Below are positions 53,376 to 62,759 of a stretch of DNA of 64,000 bases, piece by piece; position 1 is the stretch's first letter; each line of letters opens with the position of its first letter. A program made the translations under genes and the position numbers. The notes under the pieces were generated by a model. It ran no database searches. It was not told the origin of the DNA and saw only the letters and a list, made by a program, of their open reading frames with translations. This stretch comes from Emiliania huxleyi CCMP1516 (Eukaryota; Haptophyta; Isochrysidales; Noelaerhabdaceae), in the NCBI RefSeq assembly GCF_000372725.1, contig NW_005199194.1, forward strand, positions 734,522-798,521, in the 5' to 3' direction.

Positions 53376-54059
53376 TCATTGTGGCAAGATCCGCGTTGGG
53401 GAAGGCCGACCCCTAGGTGCAGCCCCGGCTCGGGGTGCGCTCGCCTGTTGCGGCGGCTGCCCCCCCCTCGCCGCCCCCCCGTATCCTTGTCTCCTCTTCT
53501 CACGGACCACAGGGGCTGCACAACAAAAGCACACAAACACTCCCTGTCCCTGCATGGCTTGGCATAGGCGCGTCCTCATCCCCTCCTCCGCTTCTCCTCC
53601 CACCCGCTCCGAGATCCGTTCCAGGATGGCGCTAACCACCTCTTCAGCCACTTTCGTAGCCGCAGGTCCGTCTTCCGGCTTCACGTGGAACAGTGTGCGA
53701 AATTTACCGCCGCACCCATGACAGGCGGCTAGCGTGGGGAAGCGCTCCATCCCGAGCGACTCGAGAGGGATCCCCACCGTTTGCCAGTGGCGCGTCACTT
53801 GTATCGCCCGCTGCTTGGCCACCCGGGCCACCATCCTCAGGGCGCCTCCCTCCATCCCGAGCAGCGCACCCACCATCTCCGCCTCCGCCATTCCCACCAG
53901 TCGCAGGAATCGGGGGAGGGCGGCCGGCACCGCTCCGTCGGGGACGGCCTCCTCCGGGACCGCTCCAGCAAGCTCGTGTAGCGCTTGCAGCGTTGCTGCC
54001 GCGTCTTTCGCCTCCTCCCCGTCCCCCACAACCTTGTCCGACAGGGGCAGGAATGACAC
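53376..54059 (-). CDS. Hypothetical protein with a CxxC pair
   Basis: Open for 227 residues without an ATG at its start. Sequence: SDKVVGDGEEAKDAAATLQA, FLRLVGMAEAEMVGALLGME, RHWQTVGIPLESLGMERFPT, CHGCGGKFRTLFHVKPEDGP and VFVCFCCAAPVV. The helical regions and Cys pairs look like a real folded protein. An ATG at 54136 in another frame (MRKRLWDLAKSRIEIGTILP) could be its first exon if a 2-nt frame change near 54060 is real. No family is recognised. Confidence 0.4.
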   Translation of the reverse strand: MSFLPLSDKVVGDGEEAKDAAATLQALHELAGAVPEEAVPDGAVPAALPRFLRLVGMAEAEMVGALLGMEGGALRMVARVAKQRAIQVTRHWQTVGIPLESLGMERFPTLAACHGCGGKFRTLFHVKPEDGPAATKVAEEVVSAILERISERVGGEAEEGMRTRLCQAMQGQGVFVCFCCAAPVVREKRRQGYGGAARGGQPPQQASAPRAGAAPRGRPSPTRILPQ

Positions 54060-55016
54060 ACCTTGTGACGGTGCCCTGGCAAAATCGTCCCGATTTCGAT
54101 GCGCGATTTAGCTAAGTCCCAGAGCCGTTTACGCATGAGCGGGCCCCCTCACCAGCCTAGGGCTCGCGCTTCTGGCCCGAGGTGTCGCCGCTGCCTCCCG
54201 CGCCCTCCGGCGCCTGCTGCTACTGCCGGTCGGCCGGTCGGGTCCGCGCGACGGCTCCATCCTCGAGACGTAGCGGTCGCTGAGCGCTTTCTCGACCGCT
54301 ACGTCTTCCAGTGCACCCGCCCACCGCGACCCTCGAATCTGCGCTGCGCGGCGCAGTTGCTGCCGAGCGAGACGCCCCCGCCCGCGCAGGGGCGGCATCA
54401 CCAGACGCTACCGCATGGCCGAGCAGCGAGCAGTGTGTGCCGCAGTGCCCGTCCGGGCCCTCTTGCAGCTGCCTCTGTTGGGCGTAAACCGCGGATATAA
54501 GGGTCTATACGGAGGTGGGTGGCCTCTTAGAGGGATGGGAGCCGCTGGCACCGCGCTGGGCGCCGCGGATGCACGTACGAACGAACATTATGAAATCGGG
54601 ACGATTTTGACCCAAAAATCACAAGGTGAGGGAGTCGGGCTGCCAGCGCACCACGCGAAGTCCTGTTTTCTTAATGCCCGCAACCCACTGTACGTGCCTC
54701 CCGTGTTGTAGCCTTGCCTTTGTGCCCCGTTTGTTGTTTGACGCTAGACAGATGATGACGACACGCACGAGCGACACACACAGAGACAAACAGGCTCACA
54801 AGACAGTAGGTAGGTAGAAAGGTGAAGAACAGCCAGGCTCGGACTGGACACCAACGCGGTATGGGTGGACGCTGGACAGATGATGACGACACACACGAGC
54901 GACACACAGACACAAACAGGCTCACAAGACACACAGCCATCTGGCTGCCACGCCACACACCCTGAGTCGGCGTACACATAACTCAGGGCCACATCCTCCC
55001 TGTCGCCCCCCCCAGC
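54060..55016. other. No supported gene; dispersed repeat B copies
   Basis: 54739-54935 contains two overlapping copies of repeat B (ACAGATGATGACGACACGCA and AACAGCCAGGCTCGGACTGG each present). GAAATCGGGACGATTTTG at 54594 recurs inverted near 54080. Confidence 0.5.
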
Positions 55017-55466
55017 TCAAAAAGAAAGTTTAAGAAGATCTGCCCGCCGGTCCCGGGGGCGCTGTGCTAACTCGTACGTCGCGTTGACCCGCCCGCCGCC
55101 GTCGAGCCACGCTAGCACCGCCTCCTCCTTGCCTCGTCCAACCGCTGTCACGACCTCGTCAGGGACTTCCACGACACCGCTCAGCTCCGCCGCCGCCGGC
55201 GACAGATTACCCGGCCGGACTAGCACGCTCTCGACGCCGCCCTCGAGCGCCACCGCGTACCGCCCGCCCTCGAAGCTCCGCGCCTCGCCCAGCCGCCCGT
55301 TCAGCTCGGGGCGGGCCAAGAGCCCACCGAGCACGACCCGCTGCCCGAGGAGCGGCGCGTCTTCAGCCGCCGCTGCCGCGCCCGACGAAGCGCCGTTCGC
55401 CCGTGCTCCGCCTTCTGCAGCCACCGCCGCCTCCGACAAATACCCGGCGCCGCTTCGCATGTGCAT
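55017..55466 (-). CDS. Ankyrin-associated domain protein, truncated
   Basis: The ATG at 55466 opens 149 residues. Residues ~40-95 (GQRVVLGGLLARPELNGRLG, RYAVALEGGVESVLVRPGNL) form a small domain that precedes ankyrin repeats in many algal proteins. The start of an ankyrin repeat follows (VTAVGRGKEEAVLAWLDGGG, RVNATYE). After that a splice donor (GTTAGC, near 55074) is likely, and the remaining ten codons read into intron. No later ankyrin exon was found before the repeat-rich 54.9-kb region. The 5' flank is the left arm of the large palindrome. Confidence 0.55.
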   Translation of the reverse strand: MHMRSGAGYLSEAAVAAEGGARANGASSGAAAAAEDAPLLGQRVVLGGLLARPELNGRLGEARSFEGGRYAVALEGGVESVLVRPGNLSPAAAELSGVVEVPDEVVTAVGRGKEEAVLAWLDGGGRVNATYELAQRPRDRRADLLKLSF

Positions 55467-55490
55467 GCGTGCAGAAAGATCGGGGCCGTC

Positions 55491-56182
55491 ATGAGGGTGT
55501 TCGGGTTTGGGTGTTTTCAGTGTGTTTCAAGCGAGCCAGCCTGTGGCAGAACACTTCGCTTCGCGCTGCAGCGCTTGGGCCACCGCCCTGGCCATGTACG
55601 AGCTTTTGCCGGCCACGGCGGCTACCAAGAGGATGGGCCCGGGCTCTGGCGCCGCGAGCACGGTGCCACCTCGACGTGAGTAGGCCCTGAAGCCGCCCGG
55701 CGCTCGCCGCGCTGCCCACGCCAGAGACTGGCTTGCTGCCGCACCACCTCTCGTGACTGTACTAGGCGGGACGGAGGTCGACACTGGTCAGCACCGCGGC
55801 TGGTGACGCCGCGAGGCGCCCGCCAACTCTCGGCGACGGTGAGACGATGCAAGATGCAGCTCTCGGCAGACGTCGAGGCGCTCGAGCTGCGGTGCAACGA
55901 GCCGCTCCGCTCCCGTACGACCCGCTTGTACAGTGACAAGTGGCACGGTTCGCTCCCGTCTACACGCTCGACTTCCTCACCAGGGTGCGCCGCTTGCGCG
56001 CACGCACACCTTTTGCCCGCCGCACACGCGCACCCTGCCACAGACACGTCGATGTCGCGCACTGCTCAGGTGGGGCAGACGTTCCCAGGCTCGACGCCTG
56101 GGAGTGTTGTCCTATCATCCGCGCTCGTCGGCGACTCGACCGACTTCCCCAGCGAGAGTGTTGCGAGCAACAGGGTCGCCTC
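55491..56182. repeat. Left arm of a ~0.7-kb inverted duplication
   Basis: This is the reverse complement of 56768-57467 with very few differences (e.g. one base near 55741 and a CACACA insertion in the right arm near 57009). Spacer 56183-56767 is 585 bp. The arm ends next to the ATG of the minus-strand ankyrin gene. Confidence 0.9.
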
Positions 56183-56347
56183 CTGCGCCACCTGCTTCGG
56201 CTGCTTCTTCGACGCCCTGTGTGCGAGGCCCGAGATGTCGGTAAGCACCATCCTGCTGTCAAACGGGTTGCGGACGCTGACGTGAACCAGGTCGCCGGCA
56301 GCGGGGGCAAGGATCTTGCCCTTGCCCGCACCTGAACCCCATCCCAT
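56066..56347 (-). CDS. Orphan exon, beta-sandwich-like
   Basis: The frame gives GWGSGAGKGKILAPAAGDLV, HVSVRNPFDSRMVLTDISGL, RASKKQPKQVAQEATLLLAT and stops after GNVCPT. The NPF..MVLTDI pattern weakly recalls Ig-like trafficking domains such as those in TRAPP subunits. The last ~35 residues lie in the palindrome arm and are duplicated at 56768-56884 on the plus strand. An upstream protein-like stretch (NDRWQKIKKWANGQKCGRPH) at about 56390-56480 may be another exon. Confidence 0.35.
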   Translation of the reverse strand: MGWGSGAGKGKILAPAAGDLVHVSVRNPFDSRMVLTDISGLAHRASKKQPKQVAQEATLLLATLSLGKSVESPTSADDRTTLPGVEPGNVCPT

Positions 56348-56767
56348 GGAGAGCAGCCGAGATCTCGCTGGATATCAGCGGCCGTGATGCGCGGTGGGTT
56401 CGCGCGAAACCTGCGGTGTGGACGTCCGCATTTTTGACCATTCGCCCACTTCTTTATTTTTTGCCAGCGATCATTCCCCATGAGTACCCATTGTAAAAAG
56501 ACAAAATCTACCAAACACACATAACACAGCCACGACACACGCCCGAACGAGGGTGTGCAACGCCTCACGCGGCCGCCACGCGCGGCGGCGCGCGCGCCGA
56601 GCCGCAAGCAACCCGGCGCGTGACACCAGTGTCTCCCGTCGTCAACACGGGACATTGTCACCGCCGCGGGAACGTAGTCGCCACAGGTGTGCAACTACGA
56701 GACGCGGCCGTCCGGGCCGCAGCTTGCCTGGTGAGGAGTGATCTGTCGCTGCGCAGCTCAAGCCGCC

Positions 56768-57467
56768 GAGGCGACCCTGTTGCTCGCAACACTCTCGCTG
56801 GGGAAGTCGGTCGAGTCGCCGACGAGCGCGGATGATAGGACAACACTCCCAGGCGTCGAGCCTGGGAACGTCTGCCCCACCTGAGCAGTGCGCGACATCG
56901 ACGTGTCTGTGGCAGGGTGCGCGTGTGCGGCGGGCAAACGGTGTGCGTGCGCGCAAGCGGCGCACCCTGGTGAGGAAGTCGAGCGTGTAGACGGGAGCGA
57001 ACCGTGCCACACACACTTGTCACTGTACAAGCGGGTCGTACGGGAGCGGAGCGGCTCGTTGCACCGCAGCTCGAGCGCCTCGACGTCTGCCGAGAGCTGC
57101 ATCTTGCATCGTCTCACCGTCGCCGAGAGTTGGCGGGCGCCTCGCGGCGTCACCAGCCGCGGTGCTGACCAGTGTCGACCTCCGTCCCGCCTAGTACAGT
57201 CACGAGAGGTGGTGCGGCAGCAAGCCACTCTCTGGCGTGGGCAGCGCGGCGAGCGCCGGGCGGCTTCAGGGCCTACTCACGTCGAGGTGGCACCGTGCTC
57301 GCGGCGCCAGAGCCCGGGCCCATCCTCTTGGTAGCCGCCGTGGCCGGCAAAAGCTCGTACATGGCCAGGGCGGTGGCCCAAGCGCTGCAGCGCGAAGCGA
57401 AGTGTTCTGCCACAGGCTGGCTCGCTTCAAACACACTGAAAACACCCAAACCCGAACCTACTCATGT
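56768..57467. repeat. Right arm of the inverted duplication
   Basis: Runs right up to and includes the ATG of the three-enzyme fusion gene (57464). Both arms contain a 146-148-codon open frame starting MRDIDVSVAGCACAAGKRCA, which is conserved only because the arms are identical. Confidence 0.9.
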
Positions 57468-60400
57468 CTTCTTCCGAAAAAAACAAAATTCGTCGTCGTC
57501 GCAACGGTCGCCCGTGCTCTCAGTGTCGGGCTGTGCTCTCGACGTCGGCCTCGCCAGCCCACCATCCAATGCCACCAGCGGCCGCCTCGCCGCTAACGCT
57601 CGTGGCCGTGGCAGCAGCAGCGGCAGCTCTCACCGCCTTTGCGCTCCGCCGACGCCAACGGCGTCCAAAGCCGCCTCAGCGCGACCTCCGCCCGAAGCGC
57701 GACCTCGTTGGCTACGGCTCAACGCCGCCAGCCTTTACCTGGCCGAACGGTGCCCGCCTTGCCGTCAACTTTGCAATCAACATCGAAGAGGGCTCAGAAC
57801 CGAACGTGCTCGACGGCGACCGTGCCTCCACCGCCGCGCTCTGCGAGTGCCCGTCCGATGCGCCTCCGGGCGTTCGCGACCTGGCTGCCGAGTCGATGTT
57901 CGAGTACGGCTCGCGCGTGGGCGTCTGGCGTGTGCTGCGCGCCTTCCGGTCGCGCGGACTGCCCGCCACCGCCTTTGCGTGCGCGCTCGCTCTCGAGCGG
58001 CTGAGTGAGCTCGCGGCGGCGGTGCGGGCGGGCGTGGCGGACGGGCTGCTCGACGTGTGCTGCCACGGCTACCGCTGGGAGGACCACGCCGGCATGCGAG
58101 AGGAGGAGGAGAAGTCTCGCATCGCGCAGGCCGTCGCCAGCCTGACGGCAAGCCTCGGTGCGTGGCTGGTACTGCCTTGAGGCCACCCGAGATGGCCCAG
58201 AGTACCCGAGATGGCCCCGAGACTATAACAGGTGTGCCGCCGCGAGGCTGGTACTGCCGCACGGCGCCGTCCGAGAGCACACGCAGGCTGCTGGTTGAGC
58301 ATGGCGGCTTCCTGTACGACAGCGACGCGTATAACGACGAGCTGCCATACTGGACGCAGGTCGCCTTGGGGTCATCTCGGGTCATCTCGGGTCATCTCGG
58401 GTCATCTCGGGTCATCTCGGTTGATCTCGGGTAAGGAGCATCTCGAATCATCTTTGGTCATCTCGGGCGATGCTGGACGCAGGTCGCCCTGCCGGACGGG
58501 CGGGTCGCGCCGCACCTCGTCCTGCCGTACACCCTCTGCACCAACGACTCCAAGTTTGCGCCCGGCCGCGCCTTCTCGACGGCGCAAGACTTCCTCAGCT
58601 TCTGCAGCGCCGCCGTCGACCAGCTGCTCTCCGAGGCCGAGGCGACAGGCCAGGCTCGGATGCTCTCGGTGGGGCTTCACCCGCGGCTGATCGGCCACCC
58701 GGCCCGCATACAAGGGCTGCTCGCCCTCCTTCTAGGAACCTTCTAGGAACCTTCTAGGAACCTTCTAGGCCCGCATACAAGGGCTGTGCGCGCTGCTCGA
58801 CCGCCTCGACAGCCTCGGGCGCGAGGGCCGCGTCTGGGCCACCAGAGAGGGGGCCCGAGAGGACCCGAGAGGACCCGAGAGGACCCGAGGTTAGGCGCGA
58901 GGGCCGTGTCTGGGTCGCAAGGCGCTCCCAGATCGCGGAGTATTGGATGGCTCTCCATCCACCTCCGCACAGCGCCGCCGCCTCCCCCTCACGCCGTGTG
59001 GCCGCGCCGCCGCGTCCGTCCGCAGCGGCGGCGCCGCCGCCGCCCGCCCCTGGGCCGCCGCCGCCCACCCCTGGGCCGCCGCCGCCCGCCCCTGGGCCGC
59101 CGCCGCCCGCCCCTCGGCTAGGCCCTCGGCTGCTGGTCACCGGCGGGGGGGGGTTCGTGCTGTCGCACGTGGTCCACACTTGGCTCGCCGCGAACCCGGG
59201 CGGCAGCTGCGTCGTGTTCGACAAGATGGCCGCGCCGCGGCCGAGGCAGCAGGCGCCTCCCGACGCGGCGTCTCGCTTCTTCGCGCCGCTGCTCGCGAGC
59301 CTAGAAGCGGAATCAGCGTGTTCTTGTATCCCAACCAGCACTCGAGAGGACACGTACTCCACTGCGCTGAAGACACTGCCCAGTACCGTCTTCCCGCCCT
59401 GAGGTTGGTGTACTCAGCACGTAGGCTCGCGACGCGGCGGCTGGAGCTCTTCACGGGCGACGTCGGCGACGCGGCGAGCTGGAAGCGGCTCGAGGCGACC
59501 CACGGCGCCAGCTTCAGCCACATCGTCGCCGGCGCGGCGATCACTCCCACCCCGCCCGAGGAGGCTGCCCTCGGCCTCGAGGTCGCGCGAGTCAACTTTC
59601 TGGGCGTGCTGCTGCTGCTGGCGCCCCTGCCGCTCGCGCAGGGCCTCCCCCCTTCGCTACGGCGCGCGCCTCGTGCGTAGGCGTGCTGCGATTTCTTTTT
59701 CATCGCGCGCTACTACAGGTGCATCGATTTCCGTTTCATCGCGTGCGTAGGCGTGCTGCGCGCCTTTGAGTTCGCGCGCCGCTGCTGCCCCAGGCTCGTG
59801 CGTTTCCTGCTCGTGTCGAGCGACGGCGTCCTCTCGGCGCCTCCGATCGGCGGCGCGGAGTACAGCAGCCCTGACACCCCAGGGGTGGGCGCTTTGGCCC
59901 CCCCCCCCCCCCCGGCCCCCTCCCCCCCTCCCCTCCCCTCCCCCTCCTGTGCGGGGGACGAGGATGCGTATTGCATGGAGGTCGTTTCAGTGGCTCTTTG
60001 ACCAGAAGCCATGAAAGAGTCGACACCCCCACCGTCCTTCACCGTCCTTCACCGACTCCACAGCCGTGGCCTCGTACCCGCTCTCGAAGCTCGCGGCGGA
60101 AGCGCAGGTCCGGCACTGGAGGGGCATCTTCCCCGAGGTCTGCTCCGTCGCAGTTCGCTTCTCGGATGTCTACGGTGACCGCCCGAGAGCACCCGAGATC
60201 GCCCGAGATCACCCGAGATCGCCCGAGAGCACCCGAGAGCACCCGAGATCACCCGAGACGGCCCGAGACGGCCCGAGGCCACGACTGGCATGACACGAGC
60301 GTCCCGAGCAGGACGCACACAGACGCGTCCGCTCCTAGGAGCGATGGACCGCGACACGGGCGCGCGCAACCGGCACAACGCGCCGTACTGGGTCGCCACT

Positions 60401-62074
60401 CGCGCTGTGCGGGGCTCCTCATGGTGTGAACAGCGTCTCTTCACACCTCCAGCTGTGAACAGGTCGCCACTCGCGCCGTGCGGGGCGAGCCCCTCGTCAT
60501 CGAGGCTGCGAGCTTGCGCGAGGTCGGGTGGGACTACATCGATGCGCCGAGCGCCGCGCGCGGCGTGGTCGCGCTGCTCGACGCCGGCTCGCCGCCCCGT
60601 CGGTTCCTATACGAGCTCGCGATCGGCCGCTGCGTGCCGCACGGCGAGCTTGTTGCATCCCTCGTCGGCGAGGCCTTCACAGACGCCACCGACGAGGCGG
60701 CGCTGCTCGAGCAGTTTCGCGGCCGGTTCGGCTCGCGTGTCGAGCTCCTCCCTCCCGGAGGCGGCGGGGAGGCCGCCAAGGCCGGCAGTGTCTTGCGTGC
60801 GCGCCGCCCGGCCACTACCGGCTGGACGCGTCCTGGACATGTCGCTTAGGCCGGTTACGTGGTGCGCACGCTCGCGCCCGATCACTGGTTGCGTACCCGG
60901 CGGATGTGCGTCGAGGCGCGGTGTGGCACAACGGAACCTTCTCGGAACCTTCTCGGAGCCTTCTCGGATCATTCCTGTGTAGGCGATGCGCGAGGAGTTT
61001 GGCTTCGAGGCGACGCCGCTGCCGTTTGCGATGCGAGAGTACCTGGCATGGCTCAAGGCGGAGGCGGCGGCAGAGGCGACGCCGCCGGTCAACCCGCCGC
61101 TGTCGGCTAGTTTGCCGCTGTCGGTCGCGTCGCCGTCGCCGTCGTCGACATCGCCGCCGCCGCAGGAGGGGAGTTTGCCTGCCGGGCACCAGGGCCGCGC
61201 GGTGCAGGGGGGCTGCGCGGGCCTGGTGGTGGCCGTGACGGGAGGCGCGTCGGGGATCGGCAGGGGGATCGTGCTCGCTGCGGCGGCCAGAGGGTGCCGC
61301 GTGGTCTGCCTCGACACGCGGCAGTCGCCGCTCGAAGGGGGCGTGCCGGCGGCGGAGGAGCACGCTGCTGCAGGCTCGGGCGGCGAGGTCCTGTTCGTGC
61401 GCGGCGACGTGACCGAACGTGCGGACGTGGCGGGAGCTGTCGCGATGGCGGTGCGTCGGTGGCCGCGTCGATGTCTCTTAGTGGCACCAGGAAGGTATCT
61501 CACGGCCAGCGAGCGTGACAGGATTGCGAATAGGTGGGGTCGGCTCGACGTCTTCATCAACAACGCCGCGCTGGACCTGACCGACCCACCGCACAGCTTG
61601 CCGCAGCAGCTGACCTCGACCACGCTGGAGCAGTGGGAGCGCGTGCACCGCGTCAATACGCTCGGCTACTTCCTCGGCGCGCAGGTTGCCGTCGAGCAGT
61701 TCCTGCGGCAAGAGCCGCGCGCACAGACGGGCTTGCGCGGCAAGCTGATCAACATCACCTCGCAGCACGGCATGGTGGCGTGCCCGGGCAACCTCGCATA
61801 CGGCACCTCCAAGGCCGCCGCCGTCTACATGACCAAGCAGATCGCCGTCGACTACGCCGAGCAGCTGATCGCGTGCAACGGCGTCGCGCCGGGTAAGATC
61901 GTGAAGGAGGCGGCGCGTCCGGTGTCCCAGTACTCGTACGACAGGACGCCGTGCAAGCGGCTCGGCACGCCCGCCGATGTTGCGAGCGCGGTGTGCTGGC
62001 TGGCGAGCGACGAGGCGGGCTCGTACCAGACCGGGCACAACCTGATGGTGGACGGAGGCTGGATGGCCTTCTGA
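57464..62074 (+). CDS. Three-enzyme fusion: PuuE-like deacetylase + extended SDR (epimerase) + classical SDR
   Basis: Thirteen exons: 57464-58157, 58247-58359, 58483-58701, 58769-58818, 58895-59290, 59425-59603, 59751-~59972, 60064-60174, 60339-60391, 60463-60780, 60850-60915, 60983-61458, 61534-62074. They give 1145 residues, all phases consistent. A membrane anchor lies at ~40-62. Domain 1 (~80-376) matches PuuE/polysaccharide-deacetylase allantoinases: RDLVGYGSTPPAFTWPNGAR, NIEEGSEPNVLDGD, FEYGSRVGVWRVLRAF, STRRLLVEHGGFLYDSDAYN. After a Pro/Ala linker, domain 2 (~437-835) is an NAD epimerase-like SDR with LLVTGGGGF, LLVSSDGV, YPLSKLAAE (YxxxK) and GWDYIDA. Domain 3 (~887-1145) is a classical SDR with VTGGASGIG, FINNAA, NITSQHG, YGTSKAA. 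Such a triple fusion is not known to me; a coupled pathway is inferred. The exon 7/8 junction is the least certain. Confidence 0.75.
58360..58482 (+). repeat. GTCATCTCGG minisatellite intron
   Basis: Five exact tandem copies of GGTCATCTCG(G) plus degenerate ones in a 123-nt GT-AG intron. The intron ends with a copy of the upstream exon end (CTGGACGCAG) and starts with a copy of the downstream exon start (GTCGCC). Confidence 0.85.
59291..59424 (+). mobile_element. Family 3 introner-like intron, copy 1
   Basis: 134-nt GC-AG intron. 59307-59362 (AGAAGCGGA...GTATCCCAACCAGC, CTCGAGAGGACACGTACTC) matches the minus strand of 63503-63560, also inside an intron. The intron start GCTCGCGA equals the next exon start. 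Confidence 0.75.
60175..60338 (+). repeat. CACCCGAGAT minisatellite intron
   Basis: About ten copies of CACCCGAGAT/CGCCCGAGAG/CGGCCCGAGA from 60180 to 60280 in a 164-nt GT-AG intron. Confidence 0.8.
60392..60462 (+). mobile_element. Family 1 introner-like intron, copy 6 (opposite window strand)
   Basis: 71-nt GT-AG intron. The first 24 bases (GTCGCCACTCGCGCTGTGCG...) duplicate the start of the downstream exon with one difference. The rest carries TGTGAACAGCGTCTCTTCAC, ACCTCCAGCTGTGAACAG. The unit is in sense to its host gene, as are the copies on the other strand. Confidence 0.9.
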
Positions 62075-62759
62075 ATGATGCGACGCACGCGCGCAGATGA
62101 GCATGAATGCGCAGAAGCGTGTGTGGGACAGGACGGCGCCAAGGCGGAAAGAAGCCCTGCTCGGCAGGAGCCCGCGTGAGTGCCGCCCTCGTCGGCCCGC
62201 TCCGTGCGAGCCTTCAGCGCTCACCTTGGAGGTGCGCGCGGAGCGGAGCGGCGCTGTGCATGCCCTGTTGCGGGGCCGGAAATCGCGCTCATCCCCGGTT
62301 CGGTGTCAGTTGCACAAAACGACCCTCGCGTCTCCACGTGTACGAACGACAGGTGAGCCCCACGGCATTAAAAGCACGAGTGCAGCGGTGTGCACACCTC
62401 GATCCTGTACCGTGTTTGTTATAGCAGCGAGGGAGGGCGAAGACGATCGAGGGGTCCCTTAGCGTGTGCGGAATCGACCCTATCTACGGGGTGTGGAGGA
62501 TGAGTTGACCAGGGGGTTGTGCGCCGGGCCCTCCTGCTCGGCTCCAGCCTGCTGATGGGGGTCGCGTGTCACGTCTTACGTGTGAGGTATGTGTCAGCGG
62601 TATGTGTGTCGCATGGCGCATAAGATGTTCAGTGACACCGTTTCTCCAGAAAACACTCAACAGTCTCAACAGCCCTGCGGACAGCAACCGCTGTGTGGCA
62701 ACTCAGTACGCGCCCCAGCGGCCACTTTCGGGGTAAACGGTACGTGAACGTCGCCGAAG
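62075..62759. other. No supported gene; degenerate family 2 copy
   Basis: 62320-62380 retains GACCCTCGCGTCTCCACGTG and CCCCACGGCATT with an interruption, a decayed relative of the ~130-150-bp unit lying outside a recognised intron. Confidence 0.5.

Noticed and set aside
55622..57334. 146-148-codon frame present in both palindrome arms as a conserved gene
   Set aside because: Its conservation follows from arm identity; composition is Arg/Ser-rich and no domain is seen.
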